A stretch of DNA of 64,000 bases from Cepaea nemoralis (GCA_014155875.1 JACEFZ010028320.1:353001-417000), one strand, 5' to 3'; shown: positions 10,150 to 22,360, counted from the stretch's first letter. Translations and numbers: made by a program. Notes: generated by a model from the letters alone, not told the origin.

Positions 10150-11640
10150 AGTCCTTATAAGGACTTTTTATTTGGTATTTTTGCCTCCTTTTCTGTATAT
10201 TGCCTGTAATAGCTTTTCAATGTTATATTCCTCCTTGCGCCTTTCTTCTTTTTGAGTTCTTGCTGTCTTTCGATTGCCTCCTCTGTCGTCAGCCATGGAA
10301 CGACCTCTCCGTCAACTATATAGTATTGCCGTGGGTGCTCGTCATCCTGCCATTGGTTTCCCATTGTGTTTCTTGTACTTCTTTGCTTTTTCTTCCATGC
10401 GCCTTCTGTATTCCTTGCACTTGAGTTCGTGTTTCCTTTTTATCTCTGCGATTTATTCATCGGTAAATACTGGCGGCAACGGGGCGTCCTCTATGCCGTC
10501 GTCAAGGCGCACATCTCGGTTTTATTCGGATGTCTGGCGGGATATTGGCTTCCCTTTGAATGTTTCGGGCGTCGTGGTTGAGGTGCTGGCTTTCGCTTGC
10601 GATTCAGTATCGATCTCTTGGTTTTCATCTTGCGGTCTCTCTGTAATATCTTGTACGGCTTCTGTTGTCTTGTTTCGGAAAAGTTCCATTTCAGCTTTCT
10701 GTAGTTCTCGCTCTGATTTAATGGTTTGTAGGATTTCTTCGTTCTCCTTCTTTATCAGTGCCATATGTTCCACTTCTTGCTTGATGTTTTGTTGGATCTC
10801 CTTCATTTCCGCCAGTAGTATTTCGTTGGAGTCGGCGCCAGCAGTGCCTTGACTTGTTTCTTCAACTCGTCTATCTGTTTTTGCAGTTGATCTCTTTCAG
10901 CTTGTGATATATCCGTGGCTGTCTCGCACCTCCGCATTGCTTCGTTGTATGGTGTCTTTGTGTTGGTGGCAAGCTTTAATACGTCTCTGTGTCGTTGCAG
11001 GTACGGACAGCCCAAGTAACTTGCTCTATGCTTGCCCAGGCAGTTGGCGCACTTTCTTTTGCTGTTGGGTGCTCGAAAGTCCGTGTCCAGCTTGGCCAGC
11101 GGACACTCCTTGAAGGCGTGGTGATCGGCGCAGTACCGGCAGATTTCCGTCTTACTGCAACATGCTGCTCTGTTATGGTCGGCCCTTTGGCATCTGGAAC
11201 ATTGATTGACTCTTGGGATGAATCTCTCTGGCTATTGTATTTTCTTGTTGATTGATACCTTGGTCGGCATTTCGCTACCCTCCGTCGTCACCACTGACAA
11301 GATTGTAGGTATCTTGGAGTAGGTGAGGAGCCTCTCCGTCTTAAAGATTCGGATGTGAAGATTCTCTTCTCGTAGCTGCTTCAGGATGTCTTCGTCTGAT
11401 AGCTCCACTTGGATACGCTTGACAACCCACTTGCTTGTTGGTGAGTCGGTGTTTCTGACTCTGGTGTCTTTCTCCTCTCTTTGCTTCTCAGTAGGTTTGG
11501 CTCTTGTCTGTGGGGACTGTCGACAGTCTCCCTTGTAGTGGCTTCAGTAGTAGCTGAAGTTTCAGGTTCTTTGTTACACTTCGCAGACAGGATCTCCACG
11601 TTCTTCTTCTAGTCGGCTCACACGCTGCACATCTTGGATA
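10150..11640 (-). pseudogene. LINE ORF1 (gag-like, CCHC zinc knuckles), I/Jockey type
   Basis: An RNA-binding ORF1 protein of a non-LTR retrotransposon. In order on the minus strand: an N-terminal Glu/Thr-rich part (11600-11450); a region reading SKWVVKRIQVELSDEDIL (about 11430), like the RNA-binding fold preceding the knuckles of I/Jockey gag; three zinc knuckles at about 11210-11020 (CSRCQRADHNRAAC, CRYCADHHAFKEC, CANCLGKHRASYLGC); a coiled-coil-rich segment (RDQLQKQIDELKKQVKALL and MALIKKENEEILQTIKSE); and a basic C-terminus near 10155. Frames change at about 11450, 11020, 10810 and 10520. The antisense 192-codon ORF at 10274-10852 is a shadow of this gene. The RT ORF expected downstream is absent, cut off near the poly-G. 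Confidence 0.75.
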
Positions 11641-11729
11641 CCGCATTGGGCTGCCCGGTGGTTTTATACTCCTCATGGTTCTGTCGCCCATACTAGCAGA
11701 TTGTGTGGATCATGACTCAGGGTATCCAT

Positions 11730-11940
11730 ACGGACAAAAGACATGTCTTAGATGAAGCTAAAACACAATAATGAAGAAGCTTGCAGATCTAAAGATTTAT
11801 AGAAAAGACTTGTTAAAAACATACACTGGAAACAACAAGCTGTCATAAAGATTGATAATGAAGTGGGCCAATTTCATCCTATTAAGAAAGGTATGCGACA
11901 GGGATATGTAATGCTTCCTGAAACTATTTTTTGTTTTAGA
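11730..11940 (+). pseudogene. LINE RT fragment preceding the triplicated block
   Basis: It reads DLKIYRKDLLKNIHWKQQAV, IKIDNEVGQFHPIKKGMRQG and YVMLPE with one frame change. That is the RT block just before the YADD motif (normally 'iRRGVRQGCVLSPdLFN'). The next RT block (INSIRYANGT) resumes at about 12280, after an unrelated 290-bp segment. Confidence 0.7.
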
Positions 11941-12229
11941 AATTTAGACTGTTCACGCTTATTGACAAGGCACGACTGGAAGAACACGAACCTGATCCGA
12001 TACCCTAGTGATCGTGTGACATGGGAAATTTAGAGTTTCCGGCTTGGGTCAGGATGGCGGGACGTGTTTTCTCCTAACTTCACTTAAGTCGGTTGATCGG
12101 CGGCTTGACAATCCGTCATCATAAAACTCGCCATTGTTACAGAATCAGATTTCTGGCTCTAAATGTTAGCGCTACGCACAAACATGGAGAGCCACGACTT
12201 CTGCCCTATGCGCCGCCTTAGGCCCAAGA

Positions 12230-13077
12230 GGAAAGATTAGAGAAGATATGAGAGGAATGATCATTGAGGGATATAACATCAACAGTATTAGATATGCAAA
12301 TGGTACAGTATTGATTAAAGACAATGAGTAGGATCTGAAACATTAAATAGATGCGGCTGTTGTGCACAATTAATAACTAGGGTTATAAGAAAATTGAAAG
12401 AAGACACAGATTATGGTCGTCACTGGGAAGAAAGAAATACTACAATGTATTATACGGGTAAATGAGAATATTCGTAAACAAAGGAACTGGTACACCTATC
12501 TCGGAACAAGCATAACATCTGATGGGAGGTGCCTTGAAGAGATTAAAACAAGAATAGCTATGGCGACGGTGGTTTTTTGCAAGATGGAAAACACACAGAC
12601 CAATAAAAAGAAGTCAATTGCAACGAGAAAAAGAGTGTTGAAGTTCCACATCTATGTCGATTCTAACCTGAATTTTTTGCATGTATGTGAGACGTGGATA
12701 ATGAGCAGACAAGCTGAAAAACATCTAATGACAGTGAAAATGTAGTTTGTGAGGAAAATTCCAAGGATACCATGGGTGGACAGAAAAAACCGCAGAGGAA
12801 GTCCTACAAGAAGCGAATGATAACCGTAAACTGATTACATAAATTAGACCTAGACAGTCACAATTCTTTGGACACTTAACGAGAAGAAATAAACTAGACA
12901 GCTTAGAGGCAACTGGCAAGATTGAGGAAAAAAGAACAAAGGGAAGACATATATGTAAATATCTGGATTACTTGGACACGTGGTATGGTCAAGACAACAA
13001 AACGGAACTGATCTACGACTATGGTGATGGTGTGAAATGGCGAAATTTACCGCCCACGATATCAGTATGACACATGA
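12230..13077 (+). pseudogene. LINE family A RT tail, triplicate copy 1
   Basis: RT palm block INSIRYANGTVLIKDN, where the catalytic YADD has become YANG. The rest follows: TYLGTSITSDGRCLEEIKTR, NTQTNKKKSIATRKRVLKF, VRKIPRIPWVDRK and later degenerate text to the family 3' end. The clearest open stretch is 12413-12745. Both the active-site mutation and in-frame stops show it is dead. Confidence 0.8.
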
Positions 13078-13139
13078 TGATGATGATAAAAAAAATAACT
13101 TACCACAAATATCAGAAAGAGGCAGACGTAATTTTTGTT

Positions 13140-13386
13140 ATCTACATTAGGAGTACCAACTCAGCGGCAAAGGGGTTACATACGCAATTCGTAACATTGT
13201 TTGAAACACAGCTGCCTTCTATTTGGACGAAGATAGCGTAGCGTTGGTTCCCATACAATGGTACGAGTGCCAGACGGTTAGAAAGCAATGGCAAAGTACT
13301 GAACGTAAACTTGCCAAAAAAATCACAAACAGCCAACAATGCTGGGGTTGACTGCGATGTCCTGTAAAGAATATACATCTAGCATA
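13140..13386 (+). mobile_element. SINE copy in triplicate unit 1
   Basis: It shares the body GCAATGGCAAAGTACTGAACG, AACTTGCCAA and GATGTCCTGTAAAGAATATAC with the full-length SINE at 41345-41589. Confidence 0.65.
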
Positions 13387-13495
13387 ACAACGTTAGGAGT
13401 AAAGCTTTAGCATACTGTGACAATTGGCAGGATTTGTGAAAAGAGGGAAAGATGCAGACATCTTAGCCACATGGCACAATGGGGACAAGTACACG

Positions 13496-13690
13496 GACTT
13501 GATCCGATACCCTAGTGATCGTGTGACATGGGAAACCATGACTGCCCACGCTTATTGACAAGGCACACGACTTGATGAACACGGACCTGATCCGATACCC
13601 TAGTGATCGTGTGACATGGGAAACCATGACTGCCCACGCTTATTGACAAGGCACACGACTGGAAGAACACGAACCTGATCCGATACCCTA
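13496..13690 (+). repeat. 88-bp repeat array 1, derived from a LINE 3' end
   Basis: Unit of 88 bp containing GATCGTGTGACATGGGAAAC; two copies and a partial. Translated, it matches the family A C-terminus (SDRVTWETMTAHAY against [14 protein letters not shown]). The satellite therefore arose by expansion of the LINE terminus. Confidence 0.8.
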
Positions 13691-13889
13691 GAGTTTCCGG
13701 CTTGGGTCAGGATGGCGGGACGTGTTTTCTCCTAGCTTGACTTAAGTCGGTTGATGCGGCGGCTTGACAATTAGCCATCATAAAACTCGCCGTTGTTACA
13801 GAATCAGATATCTGGCTCTAAATGTTAGCGCTACGCACACACATGGAGAGCCACGACTTCTGCCCTATGCGCCGCCTTAGGCCCAAGAG

Positions 13890-14729
13890 GAAAGATTAGA
13901 GAAGATATGAGAGGAATGATCATTGAGGGATATAACATCAACAGTATTAGATATGCAAATGGTACAGTATTGATTAAAGACAATGAGTAGGATCTGAAAC
14001 ATTAAATATATGCGGCTGTTGTGCACAATTAATAACTAGGGTTATAAGAAAATTGAAAGAAGACACAGATTATGGTCGTCACTGGGAAGAAAGAAATACT
14101 ACAATGTATTATACGGGTAAATGAGAATATTCGTAAACAAAGGAACTGGTACACCTATCTCGGAACAAGCATAACATCTGATGGGAGGTGCCTTGAAGAG
14201 ATTAAAACAAGAATCGCTATGGCGACGGTGGTTTTTTGCAAGATGGAAAACACACAGACCAATAAAAAGAAGTCAATTGCAACGAGAAAAAGAGTGTTGA
14301 AGTTCCACATCTATGTCGATTCTAACCTAAATTGTTTGCATGTATGTGAGACGTGGATAATGAGCAGACAAGCTGAAAAACATCTAATGACAGTGAAAAT
14401 GTAGTTTGTGAGGAAAATTCCAAGGATACCATGGGTGGACAGAAAAAACCGCAGAGGAAGTCCTACAAGAAGCGAATGATAACCGTAAACTGATTACATA
14501 AATTAGACCTAGACAGTCACAATTCTTTGGACACTTAACGAGAAGAAATAAACTAGACAGCTTAGAGGCAACTGGCAAGATTGAGGAGAAAAGAACAAAG
14601 CGAAGACATATATGTAAATATCTGGATTACTTGGACACGTGGTATGGTCAAGACAACAAAACGGAACTGATCTACGACTATGGTGATGGTGTGAAATGGC
14701 GAAATTTACCGCCAACGATATCAGTATGA
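13890..14729 (+). pseudogene. LINE family A RT tail, triplicate copy 2
   Basis: Nearly identical to the copy at 12230-13077, with the same YANG active site and the same stops. The open piece is 14072-14404. Confidence 0.8.
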
Positions 14730-14799
14730 CACATGATGATGATGATAAAAAAAATAACTTACCACAAATATCAGAAAGAGGCAGACGTAATTTTTGTTA

Positions 14800-15046
14800 T
14801 CTACATTAGGAGTACCAACTCAGCGGCAAAGGGGTTACATACGCAATTCGTAACATTGTTTGAAACACAGCTGCCTGCTATTTGGACGAAGATAGCGTAG
14901 CGTTGGTTCCCATACAATGGTACGAGTGCCAGACGGTTAGAAAGCAATGGCAAAGTACTGAACGTAAACTTGCCAAAAAATCACAAACAGCCAACAATGC
15001 TGGGGTTGACTGCGATGTCCTGTAAAGAATATACATCTAGCATAAC
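14800..15046 (+). mobile_element. SINE copy in triplicate unit 2
   Basis: Almost identical to 13140-13386. One A is lost from an A-run near 14978. Confidence 0.65.
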
Positions 15047-15152
15047 ACCGTTAGGAGTAAAGCTTTAGCATACTGTGACAATTGGCAGGATTTGTGAAAA
15101 GAGGGAAAGATGCAGACATCTTAGCCACATGGCACAATGGGGACAAGTACAC

Positions 15153-15372
15153 GGACTTGATCCGATACCCTAGTGATCGTGTGACATGGGAAACCATGAC
15201 TGCCCACGCGTATTGACAAGGCACACGACTGGATGAACACGGACCTGATCCGATACCCTAGTGATCGTGTGACATCGGAAACCATGACTGCCCACGCTTA
15301 TTGACAAGGCACACGACTGGAAGAACACGAACCTGATCCGATACCCTAGTGATCGTGTGACATGGGAAATTT
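15153..15372 (+). repeat. 88-bp repeat array 2
   Basis: About two and a half copies of the same 88-bp unit, separating triplicate units 2 and 3. Confidence 0.8.
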
Positions 15373-15573
15373 AGAGTTTCCGGCTTGGGTCAGGATGGCG
15401 GGACGTGTTTTCTCCTAGCTTGACTTAAGTCGGTTGATGCGGGCGGCTTGACAATTAGCCATCATAAAACTCGCCGTTGTTACAGAATCAGATTTCTGGC
15501 TCTAAATGTTAGCGCTACGCACACACATGGAGAGCCACGACTTCTGCCCTATGCGCCGCCTTAGGCCCAGGAG

Positions 15574-16413
15574 GAAAGATTAGAGAAGATATGAGAGGAA
15601 TGATCATTGAGGGATATAACATCAACAGTATTAGATATGCAAATGGTACAGTATTGATTAAAGACAATGAGTAGGATCTGAAACATTAAATAGATGCGGC
15701 TGTTGTGCACAATTAATAACTAGGGTTATAAGAAAATTGAAAGAAGACAAAGATTATGGTCGTCACTGGGAAGAAAGAAATACTACAATGTATTATACGG
15801 TTAAATGAGAATATTCGTAAACAAAAGAACTGGTACACCTATCTCGGAACAAGCATAACATCTGATGGGAGGTTCCTTGAAGAGATTAAAACAAGAATCG
15901 CTATGGCGACGGTGGTTTTTTGCAAGATGGAAAACACACAGACCAATAAAAAGAAGTCAATTGCAACGAGAAAAAGAGTGTTGAAGTTCCACATCTATGT
16001 CGATTCTAACCTGAATTTTTTGCATGTATGTGAGACGTGGATAATGAGCAGACAAGCTGAAAAACATCTAATGACAGTGAAAATGTAGTTTGTGAGGAAA
16101 ATTCCAAGGATACCATGGGTGGACAGAAAAAACCGCAGAGGAAGTCCTACAAGAAGCGAATGATAACCGTAAACTGATTACATAAATTAGACCTAGACAG
16201 TCACAATTCTTTGGACACTTAACGAGAAGAAATAAACTAGACAGCTTAGAGGCAACTGGCAAGATTGAGGAAAAAAGAACAAAGGGAAGACATATATGTA
16301 AATATCTGGATTACTTGGACACGTGGTATGGTCAAGACAACAAAACGGAACTGATCTATGACTATGGTGATGGTGTGAAATGGCGAAATTTACCGCCCAC
16401 GATATCAGTATGA
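15574..16413 (+). pseudogene. LINE family A RT tail, triplicate copy 3
   Basis: Same organisation and disabling changes as copies 1 and 2. A few private substitutions occur, for example RVNENIRKQRN to RLNENIRKQKN. The open piece is 15756-16088. Confidence 0.8.
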
Positions 16414-16483
16414 CACATGATGATGATGATAAAAAAAATAACTTACCACAAATATCAGAAAGAGGCAGACGTAATTTTTGTTA

Positions 16484-16730
16484 TCTACATTAGGAGTACC
16501 AACTCAGCGGCAAAGGGGTTACATACGCAATTCGTAACATTGTTTGAAACACAGCTGCCTGCTATTTGGACGAAGATAGCGTAGCGTTGGTTCCCATACA
16601 ATGGTACGAGTGCCAGACGGTTAGAAAGCAATGGCAAAGTACTGAACGTAAACTTGCCAAAAAATCACAAACAGCCAACAATGCTGGGGTTGACTGCGAT
16701 GTCCTGTAAAGAATATACATCTAGCATAAC
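16484..16730 (+). mobile_element. SINE copy in triplicate unit 3
   Basis: Same SINE body as in units 1 and 2, followed by the last 88-bp array. Confidence 0.65.
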
Positions 16731-16837
16731 AACGTTAGGAGTAAAGCTTTAGCATACTGTGACAATTGGCAGGATTTGTGAAAAGAGGGAAAGATGCAGA
16801 CATCTTAGCCACATGGCACAATGGGGACAAGTACACG

Positions 16838-17187
16838 GACTTGATCCGATACCCTCGTGATCGTGTGACATGGGAAACCATGACTGTCCACGCTTATTGA
16901 CAAGGCACACGACTGGAAGAACACGGACCTGATCCGATACCCTAGTGATCGTGTGACATGGGAAACCATGACTGTCCACGCTTATTGACAAGGCACACGA
17001 CTGGAAGAACACGGACCTGATCCGATACCCTAGTGATCGTGTGACATGGGAAACCGTGACTGTCCACGTTTATTGACAAGGCACACGACTGGAAGAACAC
17101 GGACCTGATCCGATACCCTAGTGATCGTGTGACATGGGAAACCATGACTGTCCACGCTTATTGACAAGGCACACGACTGGAAGAAGA
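16838..17187 (+). repeat. 88-bp repeat array 3
   Basis: About four near-identical 88-bp units, the longest of the three arrays. The minus-strand ORFs reading through it (SVDSHGFPCHTITRVSDQVR) are periodic artefacts. Confidence 0.85.
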
Positions 17188-17227
17188 GATTCTCTGCAAA
17201 ACGTACATGCGTGTAATATTCATTAAG

Positions 17228-17432
17228 CATATGCCATGCCGTTAAGCGTGTGCGGTCATGTTTCACCATTTCACACCATCACCAGATGCGTGGATCAGCT
17301 CTGTGGTCTTTTCTCAATTATGCCATGTTGCCAAACCATCCATATATTTATCTCTCTGCCTTTCTCTTGTTCTTTTCCCCTCAATCTTGCCAGTTGTAAT
17401 TAAGTTTTCTAGTTTATTTCGTCTCATAACCT
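17228..17432 (-). mobile_element. LINE family A 3' fragment
   Basis: On the minus strand it reads MRRNKLENLITTGKIEGKRT, RERQRDKYMDGLATWHN and the family terminus. Truncated at about 17432 beside a CA-rich microsatellite. Confidence 0.75.
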
Positions 17433-17436
17433 TCCA

Positions 17437-17446
17437 CACACACACA

Positions 17447-17502
<56 letters not shown>

Positions 17503-17508
17503 CACACA
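17437..17508. repeat. (CACA)/(CACG)n microsatellite
   Basis: A CACA-CACG-CACA alternation over about 70 bp. Confidence 0.95.
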
Positions 17509-17559
17509 ATCTTGATTGTCTACGTCTAATTTCTCTATTCAGTTTACAATAACAGTGTC

Positions 17560-17664
17560 CCTGGGAATATCGATACATGATGCTCATAAGCGGGCATTCT
17601 CCCGCTGTTTATACTTTGCTGTGACACCGCAAGGTACAAGAGGAACATGATGAGATGAGATGAG
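17560..17664 (+). mobile_element. LINE family B 3' end with (ATGAG)n tail
   Basis: GACACCGCAAGGTACAAGAG is followed by AACATG and repeated ATGAG to 17664. It matches 47165-47260 in inverse orientation. Confidence 0.6.
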
Positions 17665-18828
17665 ATGAGTTTACGATTTTCATTTAGTGTGAAACATTAC
17701 TCAATATTAATTGTGACTGTTTTAACTACGCATGATGACAAACTTACTATGCCAATCACATTCCCGTCAATAATAACGATCGAATCGAAAAGAAAGACGG
17801 AAACCAACTGTACCAAAATGAAAACAAGTTCCATCATGAATCTTCAGATATTTGAAACTTTGTGATGAGAACTCACTGTTTGAGAAACGAACTTTCAGAA
17901 ACAAATCACCACAATCTTAGCGCGCGTTTGCCTAACACGATCGAGCTATCAACCATTTCATAGATTAGTTTGTACTTGTTGATCAATGCAATGTCATTGA
18001 CACAACATAACTGCAGTAACCAGTCAATATAATTTCTTTACATGTATAAATTTCGGCTAGCCAGCTGTTGCTGTATATAGCAAGCATCATTATTGTCTTT
18101 CCAACTGGCATGGGCGATGGTACTTCTCCACTTCTTGCGATTTCCAACAACATATATCAATTTGTGCGCTGAGAGCATTTCCTGTGTTAGCACAAAGCTG
18201 TTAAAATTTCATCTCGCTGTCCTTCTCTGTTTCTCTTTCCACATTTCTTTCCAGGTGTCACAAAATTTTATAGATTTTACTGTATACGGTAGTTGTCTAC
18301 TTATGTCAGATAGGGATATGTGGCAAGCAGGATGCAGTGACGGACGACGCACAGTGAAGTCATAGTTAGCTGAGTTCGTTGTTCCATTTTTTTTCCATAT
18401 TTTAATTCTTGTTATTCTGTTCTTATGTTTTAATGTAGGCACTGTAGTGTCTTCTCCGTAATTTTACGTTGTGTTTTGTGTATGTATTTGTTTGTTAATG
18501 AAGGCTAATCTCCGCAACGCCCTATGTTTTCCGTAATTGTGTTCTGTAAAGTTGCATTACTTTGCGTTGTTTTATATTGTTCATATACTAAGCACACACT
18601 AAAAAAGTCCTTTAGAAGGAACCTTACGTGGGGATGTGAAGTGTTTGGCGCACCACATTTTTTTGGCCTGAGTGCACGGAGGAATAAGTGGTCAGTCTTT
18701 CCTTGAGTCCAGATACCCCCGACCTCGCTCATGACATTATCATCGCAACATCATCACTATTCCCTCAACGTGCCCGCCTTCTGTTAATGTGTTCCATGAA
18801 TTTTATTTGTGTTTAAACTATGATATTG
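17665..18828. other. No recognisable gene
   Basis: Only short unsupported ORFs. I could not identify a family signature on either strand. Confidence 0.45.
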
Positions 18829-18829
18829 C

Positions 18830-19068
18830 TATAAAAAGCCGGCGCTGTGTCAAAGGGGTTACTCATGCACGAAGTATTCCCGCATACCACGCATGAAACA
18901 CAGCTGCGGGCTATTTGGAAGCAGACCGCCTTGCGTTGATTTCCATACAATGGTATGAGTGCCGGTGGTTCAGAAAGCAACAGCAAACTACTGAATGTAA
19001 ACTTGCCCAGGAATCGCAAACAGCCAAAAAATTCTGGGTTGACTTTTACGTCCTGTAAAGGATATACA
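18830..19068 (+). mobile_element. SINE copy
   Basis: The 3' body (GCAACAGCAAACTACTGAATG, AACTTGCCCAGGAATC, CGTCCTGTAAAGGATATAC) matches the full-length copy at 41345. The 5' head differs and resembles the head of the copies in the triplicated block. Confidence 0.65.
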
Positions 19069-19069
19069 A

Positions 19070-19625
19070 CTAGCTAATTTGTGATATAACACTTGTAGAT
19101 CTCAGTACCTCAGCGTTTGTTTCCTTGTCGTGTTCATGATATTCTCACCATTCGTCTTAAAAACCACATCCCGATCTTCTGCGTCTTCACCATTCCATTA
19201 CTCATTGTCAAGCAATCGCATCCTAACAGGAGAACCTGTCACACAAAACTTGCCTGAATTCTATGAAAACATTTGACACAAGTGAGTAACTTTAAGAGCG
19301 CATAGGGAACAGACATTGAGTGAAGCTGATAACACATTCAAGACAACAGATACAGTTGAAAGCTACGAGCACATAATGTAAACATTATTTTTTTTTTTTA
19401 AATCGCTGAAAGAACTCGTGTATTTTAACACCAGCCCAGCTAGACGGTATGACCTATATGTAACCTCAATTTATCGTGTGGTCCTCAGTCCATATCTCAG
19501 CGTGTGGCGTCTAATGTCCCACACTCCCACAGATAACTTGTAAATAGACTTATTTATTTTAGTGTTAATAGTGCAATGTATAGTACTCATTTACATACAG
19601 GATTTAGTGTTCGCGCAATGTAGTA
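19070..19625. other. No recognisable gene
   Basis: AT-rich, with a T-run at 19388-19399. Nothing supported. Confidence 0.45.
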
Positions 19626-19644
19626 GTCGCTGAAAGTTAAACAA

Positions 19645-19765
19645 GTGCATGTTGCGGTAAACTCATACAGTTGTGGTAAACAGGTGCAAGTTTTGGTAAA
19701 CTGGTGCAAGTTGTGGTAAACAGATGTAAGCTGTGGTAAACTGGTGCAGGGTTTGGTAAAATTCC
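19645..19765. repeat. 21-bp tandem repeat
   Basis: About six diverged units of the type GGTAAACTGGTGCAAGTTTT, with alternating ACAGGTG/ACTGGTG versions. Confidence 0.85.
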
Positions 19766-20139
19766 ATATATTTATGTTGACCAATCGGCACTTGATGGGT
19801 AATGGGGTGTGTAACAGGAACCATAAAGGGAAGGAAAAAATAGTAACACTGTAACCTGCCTAGTGTTGCCATTTTGAAGCTTTTCGCACTAAAATTAGTG
19901 CCTTTTCAAGTAATTTAGTGCCAAAATTTTGCACTTTGCGCGGCCGCGCTAATTTGGTGCTTCACAATTGTTTTGGGTGCTATTTAGTGCTTTTTTGGGT
20001 GGGTAAAGATTACTTTAAAAAATCCTTTTGGGTACACTAAAAAGCCGAATTTGAACTGAAGCGAGGGAGTAAAACAGTCTTAGTACATTACCGTTCAATA
20101 TTCAAGTAATTTAACTCCCTTTATTACGATTTAGTTGAA

Positions 20140-22136
20140 GTGAGTGACTGCAACGTGCAAGCAATATGCAATGCGATAAAAGATTGTTTAAACAAGAATG
20201 GACTTGAGTTGCAAAGACTAGTTGCACTCGCCACTGATAATGCATCTGTCATGACAGGTGTAAACAATGGAGTATATACAAAATTAAAATCCGTAGTTCC
20301 TCATCTGGTACTAGTTAGGTGTGTATGTCATTCCCTTCAGCTGGCAGTGTCACAGGCTGCAGCTGCTTGCCTGCCAAGGAACATAGATTTCATGATTAGA
20401 GAAAACATATAACTGGTTTTCTCACTCAAGTGTTCGTCAAGCAAAGTACAGGGAGCTTTTTGCTTTATTAAATGATGGACAACATCCGCTGAAGGTTGTT
20501 CAGTTAAGCCAGACACGATAGATGTCCATTCAATCTGCCATTGTCAGAATATTGCAGCAATGGGTCGAGCTCAGAACTCATTTTGATATAGCAAGACTCA
20601 ACGAGCGCTGTTACACAGCAGACCTTCTACATTCTATGTTTAGCTACATGAAAAACTATGTGTATCTCATATTTCTCAAGCATATTCTCAGAGAAGTTCA
20701 AAGTGTGAATACGTAATTCGAAGCAGATATACAGGATCCAACAAAACTACTCAGTGATCTTGTCCAACTTACTGATTCTATCAGTTCAAAGATTGCTATT
20801 CCTGGGGAAAAAAATAGCAGAAAGTGATGATATTCAAGATTATTTAGATGCTAATCCAAATCTGATGGGAGCTGCCTTGAAGAGATTAGAACAAGAATCG
20901 CCATGGCGAAAGTAGCCTTTGGCAAGATGAAAAACATTCTGACCAATAAAAAGATGTCAATTGATACTGGAAAAAAAGAGTGTTGAGGGGATACATAGAG
21001 CCTGTTCTTTTGCATGGATGTGAAACTTGGACAATGTACAGTCAAGCTGAAAAACATCTGATGGCTGCAGAAATGTGGTTTATGAGGAAAATGCAAAGAA
21101 TACCATGGACAGACAGAAAAAATCAATGACCAAGTACTACAGGAGACAAATGAGAATCGTAAATTGATTAGAGAAATTAGACGTAGACAGTCAAATGTTT
21201 TTTGGACATGGTATGAGAAGAAATGGATTGGAGAACTTAGTGACAACTGGCAAGAACGAAGGGAACAGACCAAAAGGAAGACCGAGAAGAAAATACCTGG
21301 ATGGCTTGGCCACATGGCATGGACGAGACAGGAACATTGAGCTGATCCACGACGCCGGTGATCGAGTGAAATGGTGAGTCTTGACCGTCCACGCTTTCCG
21401 GCATGGCACATGATTGATTGATTGAATCCCAATCTAGGTTATGAGTTTGAGAAAGAAATAGCAGGCTACAAGTTTCCTGATGAGAAAGAAATTCGTGGAA
21501 GGTGCTTCCAGTTCTTAATAGAGCTGTTGACACAGCTGCGATTACGTTTGCCCGATAACGTTCGAGTTTTGCAGTCCATGTCATGTCTTAGTGGATGTGA
21601 ATGCCTACAGCAAATGACGCCCTGTATATTGGATCTTGCTAAAATGTTTGTAGAAGACGCAGTTACTCTCACCCGCATCGATTTCCAGTGGAGAAAACTT
21701 CATCATATGCAGTGGACACAGACCTCTGACACACTTTAACTGTGGGCAGAAATAGCCTCATACAGGAATGCCACCGGTGAAAATCCTTTCCAAGATCTTA
21801 CAGATTTATCTTTCACTGTGCTCATTTTACTTTATTCTAATGCGGACGTGGCGCGTATTTTCAGTCAGATGGGAATTATAAAATCAAAATTGCGGAATAG
21901 ACTGAGCATAAAGAGTTTGACCACTGTTTTGACTATTAGATATGGAATGAAAAGATATGGCAAATGCTGTCATGATTAAAAACTACCTAAGGATATTCTA
22001 CGAAAAATTGGATCGCAGGAATCATATACACGTTTCTTTCAATCATCATCATCATCATTGCAAGAGCAAACACAGCAGGAAATAGCTACAGAAACTGAAG
22101 AGGAGTTGTCTGACTGGGATTTGGCAGATCTGGAAT
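20140..22136 (+). pseudogene. hAT transposase (KIAA1586/ZNF862-like), N-terminally deleted
   Basis: RNase-H-fold transposase of the hAT superfamily. The visible part starts within the catalytic domain (LVALATDNASVMTGVNNGV, then LVRCVCHSLQLAVSQAA). It continues through the insertion-domain region (20520-20800), is split by a LINE at 20864, and resumes with NPNLGYEFEKEIAGY. It ends in the hAT C-terminal dimerisation motif (LTDLSFTVLILLYSNADVAR, IFSQMGIIKSKLRNRLSIKS). Stops or frame changes occur near 20409, 20521, 20714 and 21737. The N-terminal BED zinc finger is not seen. The C-terminal stretch around SDWDL is present twice (about 22104-22185 and 22272-22356). Confidence 0.82.
20864..21424 (+). 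mobile_element. LINE family A tail inserted in the hAT gene
   Basis: It reads MKNILTNKKMSIDTG, EMWFMRKMQRIPWTDRK, GHGMRRNGLENLVTTGK and GDRVKW, then ends in ATTG/TGAT repeats. The flanks are AATCCAAATCT (20853-20863) and AATCCCAATCT (21425-21435), an 11-bp duplication with one mismatch. The hAT frame resumes after it. Confidence 0.85.
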
Positions 22137-22360
22137 AAACTTCATTCTAATATTCAGTGATAATAATAATTTATAATGTGCTACTTTACAACATTTTGAA
22201 TGAATACCGCCAGTGTTTGTTTTAGTGATTTCCCAAAAAAATATTATTGCAATTTAGTGCTTTTTTTGTCTCGAGAGTAGTTCTGATTGGGATTTGGAGG
22301 ATCTGGAATAAACTTCATTGTAATATGAAGTGATAATAGTAAATTATAATGTGCTACCTT

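Larger units (their letters stand above)
11948..17190 (+). repeat. Tandem triplication of a ~1.67-kb LINE+SINE block
   Basis: The marker GAGTTTCCGGCTTGGG occurs at 12033, 13691 and 15374, giving periods of 1658 and 1683 bp. Each unit holds a short leader, a degenerate LINE RT tail, a SINE copy and an array of 88-bp repeats. Units differ by only scattered single bases over more than a kilobase, so the duplication is recent or an assembly artefact. The outer edges fall in the 88-bp repeat (about 11948 and 17190), which suggests unequal exchange between those repeats. Confidence 0.9.

Noticed and set aside
10274..10852. 192-codon plus-strand ORF
   Set aside because: Antisense to the zinc-knuckle ORF1 of a LINE; no domain of its own and Ser/Cys-rich shadow composition.
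16749..17269. Minus-strand ORFs with repeated SHGFPCHTITRVSDQ
   Set aside because: Periodic readings of the 88-bp array on the strand opposite to its LINE coding origin.
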